The notes beneath the pieces are model-generated. The model was not told where the DNA came from, ran no database searches, and saw only the letters and a list, made by a program, of their open reading frames with translations. Below are positions 18,074-26,895 of a DNA stretch of 64,000 nucleotides, piece after piece. This stretch comes from Achromobacter sp. UMC46. GTDB taxonomy: Bacteria; Pseudomonadota; Gammaproteobacteria; Burkholderiales; Burkholderiaceae_B. The DNA lies in the NCBI RefSeq assembly GCF_014170335.1, contig NZ_LZZS01000004.1, forward strand, positions 124,001-188,000, written 5' to 3'. Within the stretch, counting starts at the first letter, position 1. Each line of letters opens with the position of its first letter. The translations under genes and the position numbers were made by a program.

Positions 18074-18979
18074 CTACGCAACGGGCTCGACACTCGCCAA
18101 ATGCTCCAGCAGGACGCGCGCTGCCGGCGCCAAGCTCTCTTCATCACGGAAACAAATGATGAAACTGCGCGTGGCCCAAGCGTCGGTCAGCGGGATCACG
18201 ACCAATCCCGTCGCGTCGGCATAGGATTGCGCGACCTCGAACGGTACGACCGTAATGCCTAGGTTGGCGCGCACCACACGCAATGCAGAATCGAAGTTGG
18301 AGACGATCACCCGGTGCAGCAAAGCCTGCCCGGCCTGCGCCGCGGACCGATGCAGCATGACTTGCACGGAGCTTGCCACAGGCATACCCACGTGTTCGTA
18401 GTCCAGCGTCTGATGGAATTGCAGACTGCGCATGTGCGCAAGCGGATGGCTGGGGTGCACTACGATGACCAAATGATCATTGCGGTATCGCCGCGACTGC
18501 AACCCGTCCAGCGGTGACGCATCCCAACATATGCCCAGCGACGCTACGCCCTCCTTAATGCCGCGGATCACTTGATGGCTCAGGCCTTCCTCCAAGTCGA
18601 TCCGAATGCTGCGATGACGCGGATCCTGCAGAAACACGGCCACGTCCTCGGCCAGCGATTCCGCCAGCACTGACGAGGTGGCCAGTACGCGCACCTGGCC
18701 GCGCAGCCCATGGGAATAGGCCGACATGTCGCGTTCGATGCGCGCCGTGCTGGTCAGGATCGCGCGCGCGTGCTCGAGCAGCGTCTCGCCCGCAGACGTT
18801 AGCTCCACGCCATGCCTGCGGCGGGAGAGCAACTTGGTGCCCACAACATCCTCCAGTTGCGCCATGCGTTTGCTGATGGCGGATCCCACGATATTTGCGT
18901 TCGCACCGGCTCGCGCGATATTGCGGGTTTCGCAGACGGCCACGAACAGCCGCAATGAAGTCAGATCCAGATCGCGCAT
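18074..18979 (-). CDS. LysR family transcriptional regulator
   Basis: A 301-residue LysR-type regulator with N-terminal helix-turn-helix (LRLFVAVCETRNIARAGANA, then AISKRMAQLEDVVGTKLLSR). An effector-binding domain follows (GQVRVLATSSVLAESLAEDV and onward). The start at 18979 (MRDLDLTSL) matches the family; the frame is open to 19033, but those extra residues are not LysR-like. It is divergent from the fused lyase/CoA-transferase gene, which it probably controls. A T-N11-A inverted repeat lies in the shared 148-bp gap. Confidence 0.88.
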   Translation of the reverse strand: MRDLDLTSLRLFVAVCETRNIARAGANANIVGSAISKRMAQLEDVVGTKLLSRRRHGVELTSAGETLLEHARAILTSTARIERDMSAYSHGLRGQVRVLATSSVLAESLAEDVAVFLQDPRHRSIRIDLEEGLSHQVIRGIKEGVASLGICWDASPLDGLQSRRYRNDHLVIVVHPSHPLAHMRSLQFHQTLDYEHVGMPVASSVQVMLHRSAAQAGQALLHRVIVSNFDSALRVVRANLGITVVPFEVAQSYADATGLVVIPLTDAWATRSFIICFRDEESLAPAARVLLEHLASVEPVA

Positions 18980-19027
18980 GAGAAGAGGCCCTCGAGAAAA
19001 TCGCGTCACCACGAAACACCCAAGATA

Positions 19028-19040
19028 TTCCATTTAGGAA
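19028..19040. promoter_or_regulatory. Candidate LysR-type operator (TTCC-N5-GGAA)
   Basis: A perfect inverted repeat TTCC and GGAA spaced by 5 bp, with a T-N11-A core spanning 19028-19040. It lies 49 bp from the start of the LysR gene and 88 bp upstream of the fused enzyme gene, fitting control of both. Assignment is by position. Confidence 0.4.
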
Positions 19041-19127
19041 CTTCATGCATTCCAAATAATCGCTATCGGAAGAATTCACGAAATCTAAACTGTGCCTATT
19101 GCTGTCTACTCTGGGCGCTTGTCATCC

Positions 19128-21338
19128 ATGTCTACTACTGAATTTCCTACCGACTGGCCCGCACGCGCGATCGTGCGCGAAGTGGGCTTGCGCGACGGTT
19201 TGCAAAGCTTGGCCCGTGTGCTGCCTACCAAGATCAAGCTCGAATGGATAACCCAGGCCTATGCGGCTGGCCTGCGTGAAATCGAAGTCGGCTCCTTTGT
19301 GCCCGCACGCCTGCTGCCACAATTGGCCGACACCGCGGAACTCGTCGCCTATGCCAAGACGCTGCCTGGGTTGCATGTCTCGGTGCTGGTTCCGAACTTG
19401 AAAGGCGCGGAACGCGCCATCGAGGCTGGCGTCGACCTCATGATCGTGCCGCTGTCGGCCAGCCGCTCCCACAGCCTGGCCAATCTGCGCAAGACACCGG
19501 ACGAGGTCGTCAAGGAGGTCGGCCGCATACGGGCGGCGCGCGACGCTGCGGGCTCGCGTGCCCTGCTGGAGGGTGGGGTGGGAACGGCCTTCGGTTGCAC
19601 GCTGCAGGGCGTCGTGCAGCCGGCCGAGGTGCTGCGCCTGATGCAAGACTTGCTGAACGCCGGCGCCGACCGAGTCAGCCTGGCCGACACCGTGGGGTAT
19701 GCCGACCCCCTGATGGTGCGGCGCTTGTTCGATGCTGCACGCAAGATTGCCGGCGACCGCCTCACATGCGCGCATTTCCATGACACGCGTGGCCTGGGCA
19801 TGGCAAATGTCATGGCGGCCCTGGAGTCGGGCATGACCCGGTTCGACGCCTGCCTGGCGGGCATCGGTGGATGCCCGCATGCGCCGGGCGCCAGCGGCAA
19901 TGTGTCCACAGAGGACGTAACGTACCTGCTGGGCAGCATGGGCGTGGAGACGGGGGTGGACATGGCGCGCCTGCTCGCCCTGCGCAAGCAGGCGGGCGCT
20001 TGGCTCGAAGGCGAGACGCTGCGCGGCGCGATCGCTCAGGCGGGCCTGCCCGTAACCTGGCCGGCCGCCGGGTCCGGCCAGGCGGGTAACACTGCCTCGC
20101 GCCCGGCCCCGCATGCCATTCCAACGGAGCGCGCCACGCCCGCCACGGCGCCTCGCCGCCTGCCGTTGGCCGGCATCCGCGTGGTGGAATTCACGCACAT
20201 GGTCATGGGACCGACCTGTGGACTAGTTCTTGCCGACCTAGGCGCTGAGGTGATCAAGGTCGAACCCATCGACGGCGACCGCACACGCCATCTGCTGGGC
20301 GCCGGTGCGGGATTCTTCCCCATGTTCAACCGTAACAAGAAGTCCATCGCGCTGGACCTGCGTAGCGCTGAGGGTGCCGAGATCGCGCGAAAGCTGTGCG
20401 CCAGCGCCGACATCGTCGCCGAGAACTTCAGGCCCGGCGTGATGGCCAAATACGGACTGGATTATGCCGGGCTCAGCCCACAAAACCCCGGGCTGATCTA
20501 TGTCAGCTGCAAGGGCTTCCTGCCTGGCCCGTATGAACACCGCACGGCGCTGGACGAAGTGGTACAGATGATGGGCGGGCTGGCCTACATGACCGGGCGT
20601 CCCGGCGATCCCCTGCGCGCCGGCTCCAGCGTCAACGACATCATGGGCGGCATGTTCGGAGCGATCGGGGCCCTGGGAGCGCTGCTGGAACGCAAGACAT
20701 CGGGCCACGGCCAGCAGGTGCAGTCGGCGTTGTTCGAAAACAATGTCTTCCTGGTGGGACAGCACATGTTGCAGTACGCGATCACGGGCCAAGCGGCGGC
20801 GCCCATGCCTGAACGTATCTCCGCCTGGGCCTTGTACGACGTATTTAACGTCAAGGATGGCGGGCAGATATTCCTGGCGGCGGTCAGCGATGCCCAGTGG
20901 ATCACTTTCTGCGACGCCTTCGGATTCGACGATCTGAAAGACGCTCCGCACCTGAAGACGAACAACGACCGCGTAAGAGTACGACCGGCCTTGCTGACCG
21001 ATCTGCGATCGCGTCTGGAAAAGTATGGGGTGGACGAGCTGGAGCGCATCTTCGAGCAGTGTGGCCTGCCGTTTGCACCCATCGTGAAACCGGAAGAGCT
21101 GTTTGCCGATCCCCATCTTCGCGCAACCGGCGGCCTGGCAGACATCCGGCTGCCTGACGGCGAGCGCGCCGGCCAAACTGCGCAGGCTACCCTGTTCCCC
21201 CTCACGATGGGAGGCGAACGGCTGGCCGTGCGATTGCATCCGCCCCTTTTGGGCGAACACACGATGCAGTTGTTGGGCGGACTAGGGTATTCGACCGAGG
21301 AGATCCGAGCACTGCGCGAGCGGGGTGCCATCCACTGA
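19128..21338 (+). CDS. Fused HMG-CoA-lyase-like / CaiB-type CoA-transferase protein
   Basis: A 736-residue protein joining two enzymes usually encoded separately. Residues 1 to about 310 are a DRE-TIM barrel of the hydroxymethylglutaryl-CoA lyase group: REVGLRDGLQS (metal and catalytic residues), AHFHDTRGLGMANVMAA, and GIGGCPHAPGASGNVSTED with the active-site cysteine loop. A Pro/Ala/Thr-rich linker of about 35 residues follows. From about 344 (LPLAGIRVVEFTHMVMGPT) it is a family III (CaiB/BaiF) CoA-transferase, with FNRNKKSIALDLR and the probable catalytic Asp504 in SSVNDIMGG. Together they could activate a 3-hydroxy-3-methyl diacid with CoA and then cleave it to acetyl-CoA or pyruvate plus a keto acid. 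The substrate (HMG, citramalate or similar) is inference. The ATG at 19128 is favoured over a GTG at 19092. Confidence 0.88.
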   Translation: MSTTEFPTDWPARAIVREVGLRDGLQSLARVLPTKIKLEWITQAYAAGLREIEVGSFVPARLLPQLADTAELVAYAKTLPGLHVSVLVPNLKGAERAIEAGVDLMIVPLSASRSHSLANLRKTPDEVVKEVGRIRAARDAAGSRALLEGGVGTAFGCTLQGVVQPAEVLRLMQDLLNAGADRVSLADTVGYADPLMVRRLFDAARKIAGDRLTCAHFHDTRGLGMANVMAALESGMTRFDACLAGIGGCPHAPGASGNVSTEDVTYLLGSMGVETGVDMARLLALRKQAGAWLEGETLRGAIAQAGLPVTWPAAGSGQAGNTASRPAPHAIPTERATPATAPRRLPLAGIRVVEFTHMVMGPTCGLVLADLGAEVIKVEPIDGDRTRHLLGAGAGFFPMFNRNKKSIALDLRSAEGAEIARKLCASADIVAENFRPGVMAKYGLDYAGLSPQNPGLIYVSCKGFLPGPYEHRTALDEVVQMMGGLAYMTGRPGDPLRAGSSVNDIMGGMFGAIGALGALLERKTSGHGQQVQSALFENNVFLVGQHMLQYAITGQAAAPMPERISAWALYDVFNVKDGGQIFLAAVSDAQWITFCDAFGFDDLKDAPHLKTNNDRVRVRPALLTDLRSRLEKYGVDELERIFEQCGLPFAPIVKPEELFADPHLRATGGLADIRLPDGERAGQTAQATLFPLTMGGERLAVRLHPPLLGEHTMQLLGGLGYSTEEIRALRERGAIH

Positions 21339-21380
21339 CTTCACGCACGAATTCCATACCTATAAATCAAGGAGACAACC

Positions 21381-22376
21381 ATGAAGACTAATGAAGCTTC
21401 ACACCAGCGCCGTGCGTTGCTAGGCGCGATGGGCGCGGGCATGATAGGCGCGGCTTTGCCGTGGCGCGCCGGGCAGGCACAGGCCAGCCGGCCCTTGCGC
21501 CTGATCCTGCCCATCAGTGTGGGATCCGGAGTGGACACGATTGTGCGGTCGGCGGGGCCAGCGTTGAACCAGGCGTTCGGGCAAACGGTGGTCGTGGAGA
21601 ACCAACCAGGCGCAGGCGGCATCCTGGGCACGTCCGCCATTGCGCGCGCCACGGCCGATGGCAATACGCTCGGAGTCGTGTCCAACAACCACGTTATCTT
21701 TCCCAGCGTATTGAAATCGCTTCCCTTCGATCCGATAAAGGACATCACGCCCATCACGCTTATCGGCACCACGCCTTTGTTGCTGGTGGTCAATCCGACG
21801 AAATTGCCTCAGGGCAACGTGCACGATCTCGTGGCGGCGTTGGGGGCCAACCCCGACGCGTACAACTACGGATCGTCGGGCAACGGCACCATCCTGCACC
21901 TGGCCTGTGAGCTGTTCCTACAACAAAACGGGCTGAAGATTCGGCATATCCCGTACAAGGGCACCGGCCCGATGGTCTCGGACATCATCGGTGGACAAGT
22001 GGATTTTGGGGTGACCTCTTTGCCCTCCATCCTGCCCCACCTGAAAAGCGGCGCGCTCAAGGCGATCGGCACGGGCAGCAAGGAACGTAGCGCGGCGGCG
22101 CCCGAAATCCCGACGCTGCGCGAGCAAGGCATGCCGGATTACGAGGTGGAAGGCTGGTTTGCCGCCATCGGCCCTGCCCGCCTGGAGGCCGGGCAGGTGC
22201 AGCGTGCGTACGAGGCCTTTGCGAAGGCCTACCGGGACCCGGTAACCCGCAAAGCCATGGACCAGCAGGGCAACCTGATCACCTTGCGCAATCCCTCGGA
22301 TACGGCCGCGTATTTCCAGAACGAGATGCGAAAGTATGCGCAAGTGGTAAGAGCAGCAAGAATCGAGCCGCAGTAA
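21381..22376 (+). CDS. Bug family (TctC-like) periplasmic substrate-binding protein
   Basis: A 331-residue extracytoplasmic solute receptor of the Bug/TctC family, very numerous in Bordetella and Achromobacter. An export signal is present with twin-arginine-like residues (QRRALLGAMGAGMIGAALP, cleavage near QAQA). Mature landmarks are LRLILPISVGSGVDTIVRSAGPALNQ, VVENQPGAGG, and YGSSGNGTILHLACELF, all typical. A perfect AAGGAG site lies before the ATG, and the gene starts 42 bp after the fused enzyme, so the two are probably cotranscribed. It likely binds the organic acid that the fused enzyme degrades. No membrane transporter subunits are adjacent, as is usual for orphan Bug proteins. Confidence 0.92.
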   Translation: MKTNEASHQRRALLGAMGAGMIGAALPWRAGQAQASRPLRLILPISVGSGVDTIVRSAGPALNQAFGQTVVVENQPGAGGILGTSAIARATADGNTLGVVSNNHVIFPSVLKSLPFDPIKDITPITLIGTTPLLLVVNPTKLPQGNVHDLVAALGANPDAYNYGSSGNGTILHLACELFLQQNGLKIRHIPYKGTGPMVSDIIGGQVDFGVTSLPSILPHLKSGALKAIGTGSKERSAAAPEIPTLREQGMPDYEVEGWFAAIGPARLEAGQVQRAYEAFAKAYRDPVTRKAMDQQGNLITLRNPSDTAAYFQNEMRKYAQVVRAARIEPQ

Positions 22377-22648
22377 TAGGTGCCGTGGGTGTCTGGCGCC
22401 ATCATTCCTGCTGGACCTCTGTCCGTACCCGAATCGGAGCCTTTTCATTTTGGAAGCGCAACCTGCCGATTGACCCGTTGCTCCCCAGAGCAATGGGCCT
22501 TCCGGCGAATTCCGAACGGCAGCCTCCGCCCTTTTCGGGGCGACAAAAGATCCATTCGAGATCCGCACGCAGCACGCCTGCCGGGTCGACGGCCACGAGT
22601 GCTTGGCTAGCCCGAACCGTCCGACTACGGACCATCCAAACCCGGAAA

Positions 22649-24748
22649 TTACAGCCCGCTTTCGCGCACAACCAAACTTGCCAGCGAACGCATCCAGTGC
22701 AGCAAGCGGCTGCGTGCGGCGCCTTCAAAGTAAGCTTTTCCGCGTCGCTCCATCAAGCCCGGCATCGGCGCGTCAATGTCGAGGATGACGCGATACAGCG
22801 CATCTTCGGCCATCAATGCACCCTGCTTTTGCACGGACGGAATCGGTCCGCCATGACTTGTCGCCAGCAACGGCGCGTTCAGTTGCTGCGTGCGCGCCGG
22901 TGCAATGGTGCGAATCCGCCCGCACACACGCTTTGGCCCATCCTCCAGATAGAAGCAACCCGAACCGCCTACCGCCAGCAAATGAACATCTGCCTCGCCC
23001 ACATAGGTGTCCACCACCCAACGCGTCGGGTCGATCAGATGACCCAGCGGTTGTTTGGGGCCGACCCACGTGCCAGGCCGGAGTTCTGCGGCAGTGTCCA
23101 CCCACAGCCCGTCGATAGGAGCCGCAAGCAGCAGCTTGTCTTGCTCGGCGGAGACGGACCTGGCCGTGGCGCGGCTGTGGGCCAGCGCTTCGATGGCGGC
23201 GGCCTGCTGGTCAAGTCCTGCGCTTTGCCCCAACAGACCCGTCAAACGCGCGGACTGCCCTGCCACGCCCGCCTGCGCGGCACGCGCTTCGCTGGCCAGC
23301 TCCGGCCGATCCAGCACCACGAGTGGCGTGCCCGCCTTGACCATGCCAGGCGGATGATTGTCCTGGATCAAGGCCGGCGCGGGCGCATATGCCGTCCATA
23401 GCGTGATGCTGCGGGCCAGCGCCGGCGCCCGCACGGCTGTGGGCCACGGCACGGCCAGCCACGCCAGCGCCAGGACCAGAACGAGCGGCACCAGCCACCG
23501 GCGCGACCGCTCGATTTCCTGTCGTCGCTGCATCCACATTCTGACCTCCCGCCAACAGGGCAACACGATGAAATAGGCAATTTCCACAGCAAACAGGAAC
23601 AGCCCCAACGCCTTGAAGAACAAGTGATAAACGGCCAGCGCAATGCCGAAATACACGATCAGCCTGTACACCCACGTCACGCAGGCGAACACGATCAACT
23701 TGCGTCGAAAGGGTCCGGGCAGCGCTTCCGGCCACGGGTCTTGCCAGCCCCAAAGCCGCCGCCGGATCGCGGTGCGCGTCAGGGCGCTGGCGCGCTCGTG
23801 CAGGTTGGGCATGTCCAGCCAGTCGGACAAGATGAAGTAGCCGTCAAAGCGCATGAACGGGCTGGCGTTCAGCGCCAATGACAAGACCCAACTGGTCGTG
23901 GCCAGATAAAAGCACGCCTGGCGCGGCACGCCGGGCGGCAGCAGCGCCCAGCCCAAGGTCGCCAGCCCGGCGATGGCCAGTTCGGTGATGATGCCGGCGC
24001 TGGCGATCATCAGCCGTTTGCGCGCGTCGGCCAGGCGCCAGGATTCGCTGGTGTCCGTGTACAGCATCGGCCACATCACCAGGAAGGCCACGCCCATGTG
24101 ACCGACGCGCACGCCCATGTGGGTGGCCATCAGCGCATGGCCGAGTTCATGCAAGGTTTTCGCGACCACCAACGCGCAGGCAAATCCCAACGCGCCTTCC
24201 CACGACACGGATTCGAATAGCGTATGGCGGAACGTGTCCCACTGGCGCACAGTCAGGAACAGGCCCAACAGCGTCAGGGCCACGATCGTCCAGGCGGTTG
24301 CCGGCCGGAACAGCCACCGCAGCCAGGGATACAGACGCTGCAACAGATAGGTTGGCCGCAGCAGCGGGACGCGAAAGAACAGGTAATGGTGCAGCCACCA
24401 GTTCGCCGTCAGCCATTCGCGACCCGCCGGTGCGGCGGCCGCCATGGACTGGCTGCGAGCAGGATGCGGACGCAGCAATTGGTTGTGATGCAGGAACCCT
24501 GCAAATTGCAGCACCTGTGCGCCGTCCGGCTGCAACGGCGTCTGTTTGCGGATGTCTTCCAGCATCGCGGCCGGCAGCAGATGCCAGCGCGCCAGGCATT
24601 CGAATTCCAGCCAGCCGATACGAAAATGCCGGTTGCGCACCGGATCTTCAATGATCCACGCCGGGCTGCCGTCCGGGTACGGCGCACCCGCGAACAGCCG
24701 CAAGTCTTCGCGCATGGGCGCTAGCGGCTGGGCGAGCGGATCATCCAT
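22649..24748 (-). CDS. M50 (site-2 protease-like) membrane protein with HlyD-type domain
   Basis: A 699-residue integral membrane protein. The metal motif HELGH is at 200-204 and the second M50 motif, NASPFMRFDG, at 294-303 (third zinc ligand Asp302), both inside predicted helices. N-terminal residues 1-130 are soluble. Helices occur near 152-167, 183-198, 250-270, 283-293 and about 350-385. After a helix near 430-440 the C-terminus (about 450-699) is an adaptor-like HlyD domain (GMVKAGTPLVVLDRPELASEARAAQ; LLAAPIDGLWVDTAAELRPG). Family relatives are annotated as peptide zinc metalloproteases (YydH-like). As last gene of the giant-protein operon it may process or drive secretion of that protein; this is inference. 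No ABC domain is present. Confidence 0.85.
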   Translation of the reverse strand: MDDPLAQPLAPMREDLRLFAGAPYPDGSPAWIIEDPVRNRHFRIGWLEFECLARWHLLPAAMLEDIRKQTPLQPDGAQVLQFAGFLHHNQLLRPHPARSQSMAAAAPAGREWLTANWWLHHYLFFRVPLLRPTYLLQRLYPWLRWLFRPATAWTIVALTLLGLFLTVRQWDTFRHTLFESVSWEGALGFACALVVAKTLHELGHALMATHMGVRVGHMGVAFLVMWPMLYTDTSESWRLADARKRLMIASAGIITELAIAGLATLGWALLPPGVPRQACFYLATTSWVLSLALNASPFMRFDGYFILSDWLDMPNLHERASALTRTAIRRRLWGWQDPWPEALPGPFRRKLIVFACVTWVYRLIVYFGIALAVYHLFFKALGLFLFAVEIAYFIVLPCWREVRMWMQRRQEIERSRRWLVPLVLVLALAWLAVPWPTAVRAPALARSITLWTAYAPAPALIQDNHPPGMVKAGTPLVVLDRPELASEARAAQAGVAGQSARLTGLLGQSAGLDQQAAAIEALAHSRATARSVSAEQDKLLLAAPIDGLWVDTAAELRPGTWVGPKQPLGHLIDPTRWVVDTYVGEADVHLLAVGGSGCFYLEDGPKRVCGRIRTIAPARTQQLNAPLLATSHGGPIPSVQKQGALMAEDALYRVILDIDAPMPGLMERRGKAYFEGAARSRLLHWMRSLASLVVRESGL

Positions 24749-24766
24749 GGTGCGCCCCGCCCTGCC

Positions 24767-26113
24767 CTACAGGCCCGTAAAGGCGCGCAGCGCGGCCAGT
24801 GGCCGGCGGATCGCCTCGTAGCCCAGGAACGAGCGCCCGCCCTGAATGCGGGCAGTGCCTTTCAAACCGATGCGCGCATCTTGCGCGTCGGCCGCATCAA
24901 TGCTGGCGCGCAGCCGATAGCTTGGCACGCCTTCAGGCGTCAGCGCAGATTGATAGCTGGTTTCGATGATCTTGCCGGACAACGGGTCCAGCGGTTTGAC
25001 CGTCAGGAATAGCGTCACGGGCGCGCCCACTTCCAGCGATAAAGCGTCCGCCACGGGCAGTTGAATCAGCATGGAGGGCTGGCGCGGGTCGGCCAGTTGC
25101 ATGATGCGTTCGCCCGTCACCACCGGTTTGCCCAGCCAATCGTTGACGTCGACAAAGACGGCAATGCCGTCACGCGGCGCGGTCACGTCAAGCCGTTGCA
25201 GCTGCGAGCGAATGGATTCCAGTTCCGCGCGGCGCTCTTCGGCCCGGCTGAGCAATGTGGTCACCCGGGCGCGGCTGTCTTCGCTGCGAAATGCCGTCTG
25301 CCGCGCCGCCATCAGCTCGGCATCGGCAACCCCCACGGCCTGAGTCGCGACGTCAAGCCGGTTACTGAGCGTGGTGTCATCCAGCGAAAACAGAGGCTGC
25401 CCTGCCTTGACGGGTTGGTTCGGACTGACGTGCACGCTCTTCACCACGCCATCCAACGGCGCACTGATTACCTGCAAGTCCAGGGACGTGACCTCTGCAG
25501 GCGCCAAGGCGCTTTGGCGAACCGGCATCAGGCACAGGGCCAGCAGCACCAGCGCCACCAAGTAGCGGAACCGCCGCTTCCAGAGCCGACGCATGGGTTT
25601 GCGACGGCGTTCAAGGAGTTCCCAGCTGTAGGCCCAGGTCTGGCACAGCCGACCCATGACTGTGGCCTGGCCGGCAGTGGGCGCTTGTTCCAGCAGATAC
25701 AGCACCCAGCCCAGCACCGCGCCGCTACGCGTTTTCAGGGGCAAGGCCCAGACGCCCGCCGGCCACCATTCGCGCCAGCCATCACGAATCAGCGGGCTGG
25801 CTTCATCCGCGGCGGGTGCATCGATCCACACCGCCTGCCCGCCCGCCGTGCGCTGCCGCAACCATTTGCGCGCCTCGGTGAGCCACACGATATAAGGCGA
25901 CTGCTCATCCACCGACACCAGCGCGGAAATGTTCAGCAGCTTCCAGTCGTGCCCGTCGTCTGCATAGACCAGCGCCTGCCGGTAGGCCAGCAGCGGGTGC
26001 GCGTCATTGGCGATATGAAAGCTCAGTTGCTGCACGCTATCAGCCTGACGCGCCAGCCCCTCCACTTCCGCCAGTTGCAGCAACAGCAAGAGATCGTTCT
26101 GCATCGTGTTCAA
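24767..26113 (-). CDS. GAF-like/HlyD hybrid membrane protein
   Basis: A 448-residue inner-membrane protein. Residues about 25-165 form a soluble N-terminal domain resembling a GAF fold (ALVYADDGHDWKLLNISALVSVD; WALPLKTRSGAVLGWVLYLLEQ). A basic stretch (RRRKPMRRLWKRRFR) and one membrane helix at about 183-199 follow. The periplasmic HlyD part has the two lipoyl halves (LQVISAPLDGVVKSVHVSPNQPVKAGQPLFSLDD; LDVTAPRDGIAVFVDVNDW) separated by a hairpin. The stop is 18 bp before the M50 gene, and its start overlaps the next adaptor gene by 4 bp. A cytoplasmic sensor joined to a periplasmic adaptor would let a signal reach the export channel; that is inference. Confidence 0.82.
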   Translation of the reverse strand: MNTMQNDLLLLLQLAEVEGLARQADSVQQLSFHIANDAHPLLAYRQALVYADDGHDWKLLNISALVSVDEQSPYIVWLTEARKWLRQRTAGGQAVWIDAPAADEASPLIRDGWREWWPAGVWALPLKTRSGAVLGWVLYLLEQAPTAGQATVMGRLCQTWAYSWELLERRRKPMRRLWKRRFRYLVALVLLALCLMPVRQSALAPAEVTSLDLQVISAPLDGVVKSVHVSPNQPVKAGQPLFSLDDTTLSNRLDVATQAVGVADAELMAARQTAFRSEDSRARVTTLLSRAEERRAELESIRSQLQRLDVTAPRDGIAVFVDVNDWLGKPVVTGERIMQLADPRQPSMLIQLPVADALSLEVGAPVTLFLTVKPLDPLSGKIIETSYQSALTPEGVPSYRLRASIDAADAQDARIGLKGTARIQGGRSFLGYEAIRRPLAALRAFTGL

Positions 26114-26871
26114 CGGGGCAACGGAAAGTCCGCGATGCCGCTCATGCCAGGCAGGAGTTCGCCGGCAGGGTCGCGCACCTCAGCTTCCAGTTCAATTGAT
26201 TGCGCCACGGCGTCCACGCGCGCGTTGATGGCGGACACGGCCGCGCCATAGGTCTTGCCGGTTTCACTGACATCGATCTGGAACTCGGTGCCTATCTTGA
26301 TGTCGCGCAACGATCGGGACGGCATGTTCAGGCGCACCTTCAATGGGCCGTCGCCCACCAGATCCACCAGCGGCGCGCCCGCAGCCACGCTTTCGTGAGG
26401 GCGCACATACACCTTGGCGATACGTCCGGAATACGGCGCGGCCACGGCGCAGTAGTCCACCTGCGCCTGGGCCAGTGCGGTCGCAGCGGCGGCACGGTCG
26501 GTGGCGGCGCGGGCCAGATTGACCTCGGTATCGCCCGCCGCATCCAGCTTGCGCAAGCCCACCTTGGCTTTCAGCGATTCCCGCGCGCCGGCCAACTCCG
26601 CATTCGCCATCCGCAGCCGCGCCTTGGGTTCGGCGCATTCCAGCTGGACCAGCACCGCGTCCTTGGCCACCGTCTGGCCCAATGACGCGTCCAGGCTTTC
26701 CAGGCGTCCGGTCATCGGTGCGGAAATCGTGCTTTCCGGATTCGCACTCAGCAATACGCGGATGGCGTTCGGGTCATTCTGCCCGGCGCGGGGGGTAAGG
26801 GGTTGCGCCGAGGCGGCTGACATCAATACCAGGGCGGCTACGCCGCTCCAACCTGCAAGGGGCATCGTCAT
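26110..26871 (-). CDS. Periplasmic HlyD-family adaptor
   Basis: A 253-residue secreted adaptor with a cleavable signal (VAALVLMSAASAQP). The first lipoyl half (LLSANPESTISAPMTGRLESLDASLGQ, then DAVLVQLE) is followed by an alpha-hairpin (AKARLRMANAELAGARESLKAKVG-like). The second lipoyl half is VAAPYSGRIAKVYVRPHESV, and a short beta-barrel ends the protein. It lacks a membrane anchor, unlike the next gene product. It overlaps that gene by 4 bp, implying coupled translation. Together they probably form the periplasmic tunnel to the TolC-like protein encoded upstream. Confidence 0.87.
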   Translation of the reverse strand: MTMPLAGWSGVAALVLMSAASAQPLTPRAGQNDPNAIRVLLSANPESTISAPMTGRLESLDASLGQTVAKDAVLVQLECAEPKARLRMANAELAGARESLKAKVGLRKLDAAGDTEVNLARAATDRAAAATALAQAQVDYCAVAAPYSGRIAKVYVRPHESVAAGAPLVDLVGDGPLKVRLNMPSRSLRDIKIGTEFQIDVSETGKTYGAAVSAINARVDAVAQSIELEAEVRDPAGELLPGMSGIADFPLPR

Positions 26872-26895
26872 GGGTGCATCTTCATCCGTGCATCG

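Noticed and set aside
22377-22648. Gap between the Bug and M50 genes as a place for an RNA or small gene
   Set aside because: Only a 5-bp-stem hairpin (22619-22632) and antisense frames are present; nothing supports a gene.
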